This document shows positions 42,331-43,943 of a stretch of DNA of 43,943 nt, one piece after another. The stretch's first letter is position 1; each line of letters starts with the position of its first letter. This DNA comes from Lachnospiraceae bacterium (lineage in GTDB: Bacteria; Bacillota; Clostridia; Lachnospirales; Lachnospiraceae), in NCBI GenBank assembly GCA_004556655.1, contig SFGF01000025.1, positions 1 to 43,943 on the forward strand. The letters are read 5' to 3'. Below the pieces are notes generated by a model that saw nothing but the letters and a program-made list of their open reading frames with translations, ran no database searches and was not told the DNA's origin. A program made the translations under genes and the position numbers.

Positions 42331-42391
42331 TTTCCGTATGAATAATTGCAAAAAAATGTAAAAGTTCATATGAAAAATCGCATATCTGCAA

Positions 42392-42420
42392 TTGGATTCC
42401 TATGAATAATGTGATAATAT
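42392..42420 (+). promoter_or_regulatory. Promoter of the second DUF4143 ATPase
   Basis: TTGGAT (42392-42397), a 17-bp spacer and TAATAT (42415-42420); a further TATAAT begins at 42426. Confidence 0.6.
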
Positions 42421-42501
42421 GTGTATATAATATACCGGATGGAAGAAGATTGGTACCTTTTTTAAAGCGTGCATAGGTTTTAAATAAAAGGAGGATGCGG
42501 T

Positions 42502-43830
42502 TTGGAAAGAGATATTATGAAACGATTAGTAGAATGGAAGAATTCTGCGGAGCGAAAACCATTGTTAATTACCGGAGTAAGACAATGTGGAAAAACATAT
42601 GTATGTAAAGAATTTGGTGAGCAGTATTTTGAAGATACAGCTTATTTTAATTTTGAGGGAAATAAAGGTCTGGCATCTGTGTTTGAATATGACTTTGACA
42701 TTGAACGTATCATTGATGAGCTAGGTAATATAATCCGGGGGAGAGAAATCATACCGGGAAAAACGTTAGTGATTTTTGATGAAATACAGTCTTGTCCGGC
42801 TGCCGTTACATCATTGAAATATTTTTGCGAAAATAAGAGAGAACTTCATGTTGTTTGTGCGGGTTCACTGCTTGGCGTGTCGATAAAAAGAGATAATATA
42901 TCATTTCCGGTTGGAAAGGTGGATCGTCTTCTTATGTATCCCATGTCTTTTTCGGAGTTTTTGAGAGCAGATGGAGGTGAAGGAATTTATAAAGGAGTTC
43001 AAAAATACGATCTGGATAGAGAAATTCCTGAATTATATACAAAGGCTCTGGAAAAAGCATTGAAATATTATTATATCGTAGGTGGAATGCCGGAAGTTGT
43101 GGCAAAATGGGTTGAGACACATAATTTTGAGCAGATTGAAAAGCTTCAGGATAATATTTTGCTTGATTACAGCAGTGATTTTGCAAAACATGCTCCAAAG
43201 GCAGATATTCCAAAACTGGGATGGATATGGGATTCTATTCCGAAACAGCTGGCAAAAGATAATAATAAATTTGTTTTTTCTCATGTAAAAGCCGGAAAAC
43301 GTTCCAGCGAACTGGAAGATGCGTTAGAATGGCTTGTGGATGCCGGTCTGGTATACCGATTGGAATTGGTGACAAATCCGGAATTGCCATTGGCATTTTG
43401 CGCAGATGCCTCATTTTTTAAAATATATATGGCTGATGTAGGATTGCTTCGCAGAAAATCAGGTGTATCTTCTAAAACTATTATGGAAGATTCTGATTTA
43501 TATAAAAACTTCAAGGGAGCCTTTACAGAGAATTTCGTATTAACAGAATTAAAAAGTCAGGGAATAGTACCATATTTCTGGAGATCCGGCAATACGGCAG
43601 AATTGGATTTTCTGTTTGAGCATGATGACAGAATCATCCCAGTGGAAGCAAAAGCGGATATCCATACGAGAGCAAAAAGTTATCGACAGTTCTGTAAAAA
43701 ATACAGACCTTCTTTGGGATTTAAATTTTCTATGAAAAATGCAGGAAATAATCTGGTGGAAGATACGGCAACGTATAGTGTACCGTTATATATGATATGG
43801 AGAGTAAAATCTTTTCTGAGTGAGAGATGA
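42502..43830 (+). CDS. AAA ATPase with DUF4143 (COG1373 type)
   Basis: The 442-aa protein has Walker A GVRQCGKT (near residue 26) and Walker B TLVIFDEIQSCP. The ATPase sensor region is CAGSLLGVS, and a C-terminal PD-(D/E)XK-like AELDFLFEHDDRIIPVEAKAD follows. The start is TTG: AGGAGG lies seven bases before it and the next ATG would delete the first residues. It is the same family and length as the gene at 33525. Copies of the GGACAGGGGACAG repeat stand on both sides of it. Function unknown. Confidence 0.88.
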   Translation: MERDIMKRLVEWKNSAERKPLLITGVRQCGKTYVCKEFGEQYFEDTAYFNFEGNKGLASVFEYDFDIERIIDELGNIIRGREIIPGKTLVIFDEIQSCPAAVTSLKYFCENKRELHVVCAGSLLGVSIKRDNISFPVGKVDRLLMYPMSFSEFLRADGGEGIYKGVQKYDLDREIPELYTKALEKALKYYYIVGGMPEVVAKWVETHNFEQIEKLQDNILLDYSSDFAKHAPKADIPKLGWIWDSIPKQLAKDNNKFVFSHVKAGKRSSELEDALEWLVDAGLVYRLELVTNPELPLAFCADASFFKIYMADVGLLRRKSGVSSKTIMEDSDLYKNFKGAFTENFVLTELKSQGIVPYFWRSGNTAELDFLFEHDDRIIPVEAKADIHTRAKSYRQFCKKYRPSLGFKFSMKNAGNNLVEDTATYSVPLYMIWRVKSFLSER

Positions 43831-43840
43831 GACCGGACAG

Positions 43841-43861
43841 GAAGCGGACAGGGGACAGACC
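43841..43861. repeat. GGACAGGGGACAG repeat copy
   Basis: The 21 bases equal 42256-42276, the outer left arm of the 30-bp inverted repeat, in the same orientation, ten bases after the ATPase stop. No matching right arm follows. Nothing else is seen to the end of the window. Confidence 0.75.
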
Positions 43862-43943
43862 CAATGTCGTTTAGTTAACAATAAAAGAAACGATTCCTGT
43901 CCATATAAGTTATTACTGATTTTACTTTAAATACTTATCATGA

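Noticed and set aside
1..43943. CRISPR array, tRNA or rRNA genes
   Set aside because: No regularly spaced repeats and no cloverleaf or rRNA-like sequence was noticed in the intergenic regions.

Overview
The window looks like a chromosomal segment from a gut-type Lachnospiraceae (Clostridia; Blautia/Mediterraneibacter-like). The evidence is strong AGGAGG ribosome-binding sites with frequent GTG/TTG starts, a HrcA-type CIRCE element, many COG1373-type ATPases, a GH31 alpha-xylosidase of YicI type and a large secreted GH20 protein. No rRNA, tRNA, CRISPR array or intact transposase was seen. The genus assignment is inference.

Region 1 (50-6965, minus strand) is a surface-protein module: LemA, two related lipoproteins with DxNxDGxxDV motifs, a DUF2442 protein and a transglutaminase-like lipoprotein. 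Upstream lie a MalT-type LuxR regulator and a small HTH protein under their own promoter. About 1.7-6.9 kb is visibly more GC-rich than the rest, which suggests acquisition.

Region 2 (7.1-11.3 kb) is a patchwork of an RNase Z-like hydrolase with a palindrome over its promoter, a glycerate kinase and a Fic protein, with relics of glutamate dehydrogenase and VanZ between them.

Region 3 (11.4-20.35 kb, plus strand) is the most interesting part. It is a tightly packed RiPP-like cassette: a possible leader ORF, a 40-aa peptide, a PqqD-like recognition protein, a membrane-anchored protein, an 82-aa Cys-containing peptide, an HPr-kinase-like P-loop protein and a radical SAM/SPASM enzyme. A 1623-aa secreted GH20 (lacto-N-biosidase/hexosaminidase-like) protein follows after 37 bp. 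The two small peptides share a KKxY/KKY...KP N-terminus. No dedicated transporter or peptidase is visible.

Region 4 (20.35-26.9 kb) holds an IS66 remnant, a TetR regulator with two near-identical palindromic operators (its own promoter and the next operon), a DUF1330 gene broken by an early stop, an MBL hydrolase, an EamA transporter, a VWA plus macro-domain pair, a YunG-like protein and a CIRCE-controlled Hsp20.

Region 5 (27.1-32.9 kb) holds an unusual membrane-anchored M4-type metallopeptidase with a cytoplasmic zinc ribbon, a sigma-region-2-like protein, and a second TetR regulator next to a three-gene membrane-protein operon with a candidate operator.

Region 6 (32.9-43.9 kb) holds an internally deleted metal-dependent hydrolase relic, a two-gene chromate transporter whose first gene has an amber stop, three AAA/PD-(D/E)XK-type ATPases, a nucleoside hydrolase next to an alpha-xylosidase, and a DEDDh exonuclease. 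A GGACAGGGGACAG repeat family sits just after the stop codons of several of these genes and of the fic gene; one copy is a perfect 30-bp inverted repeat.
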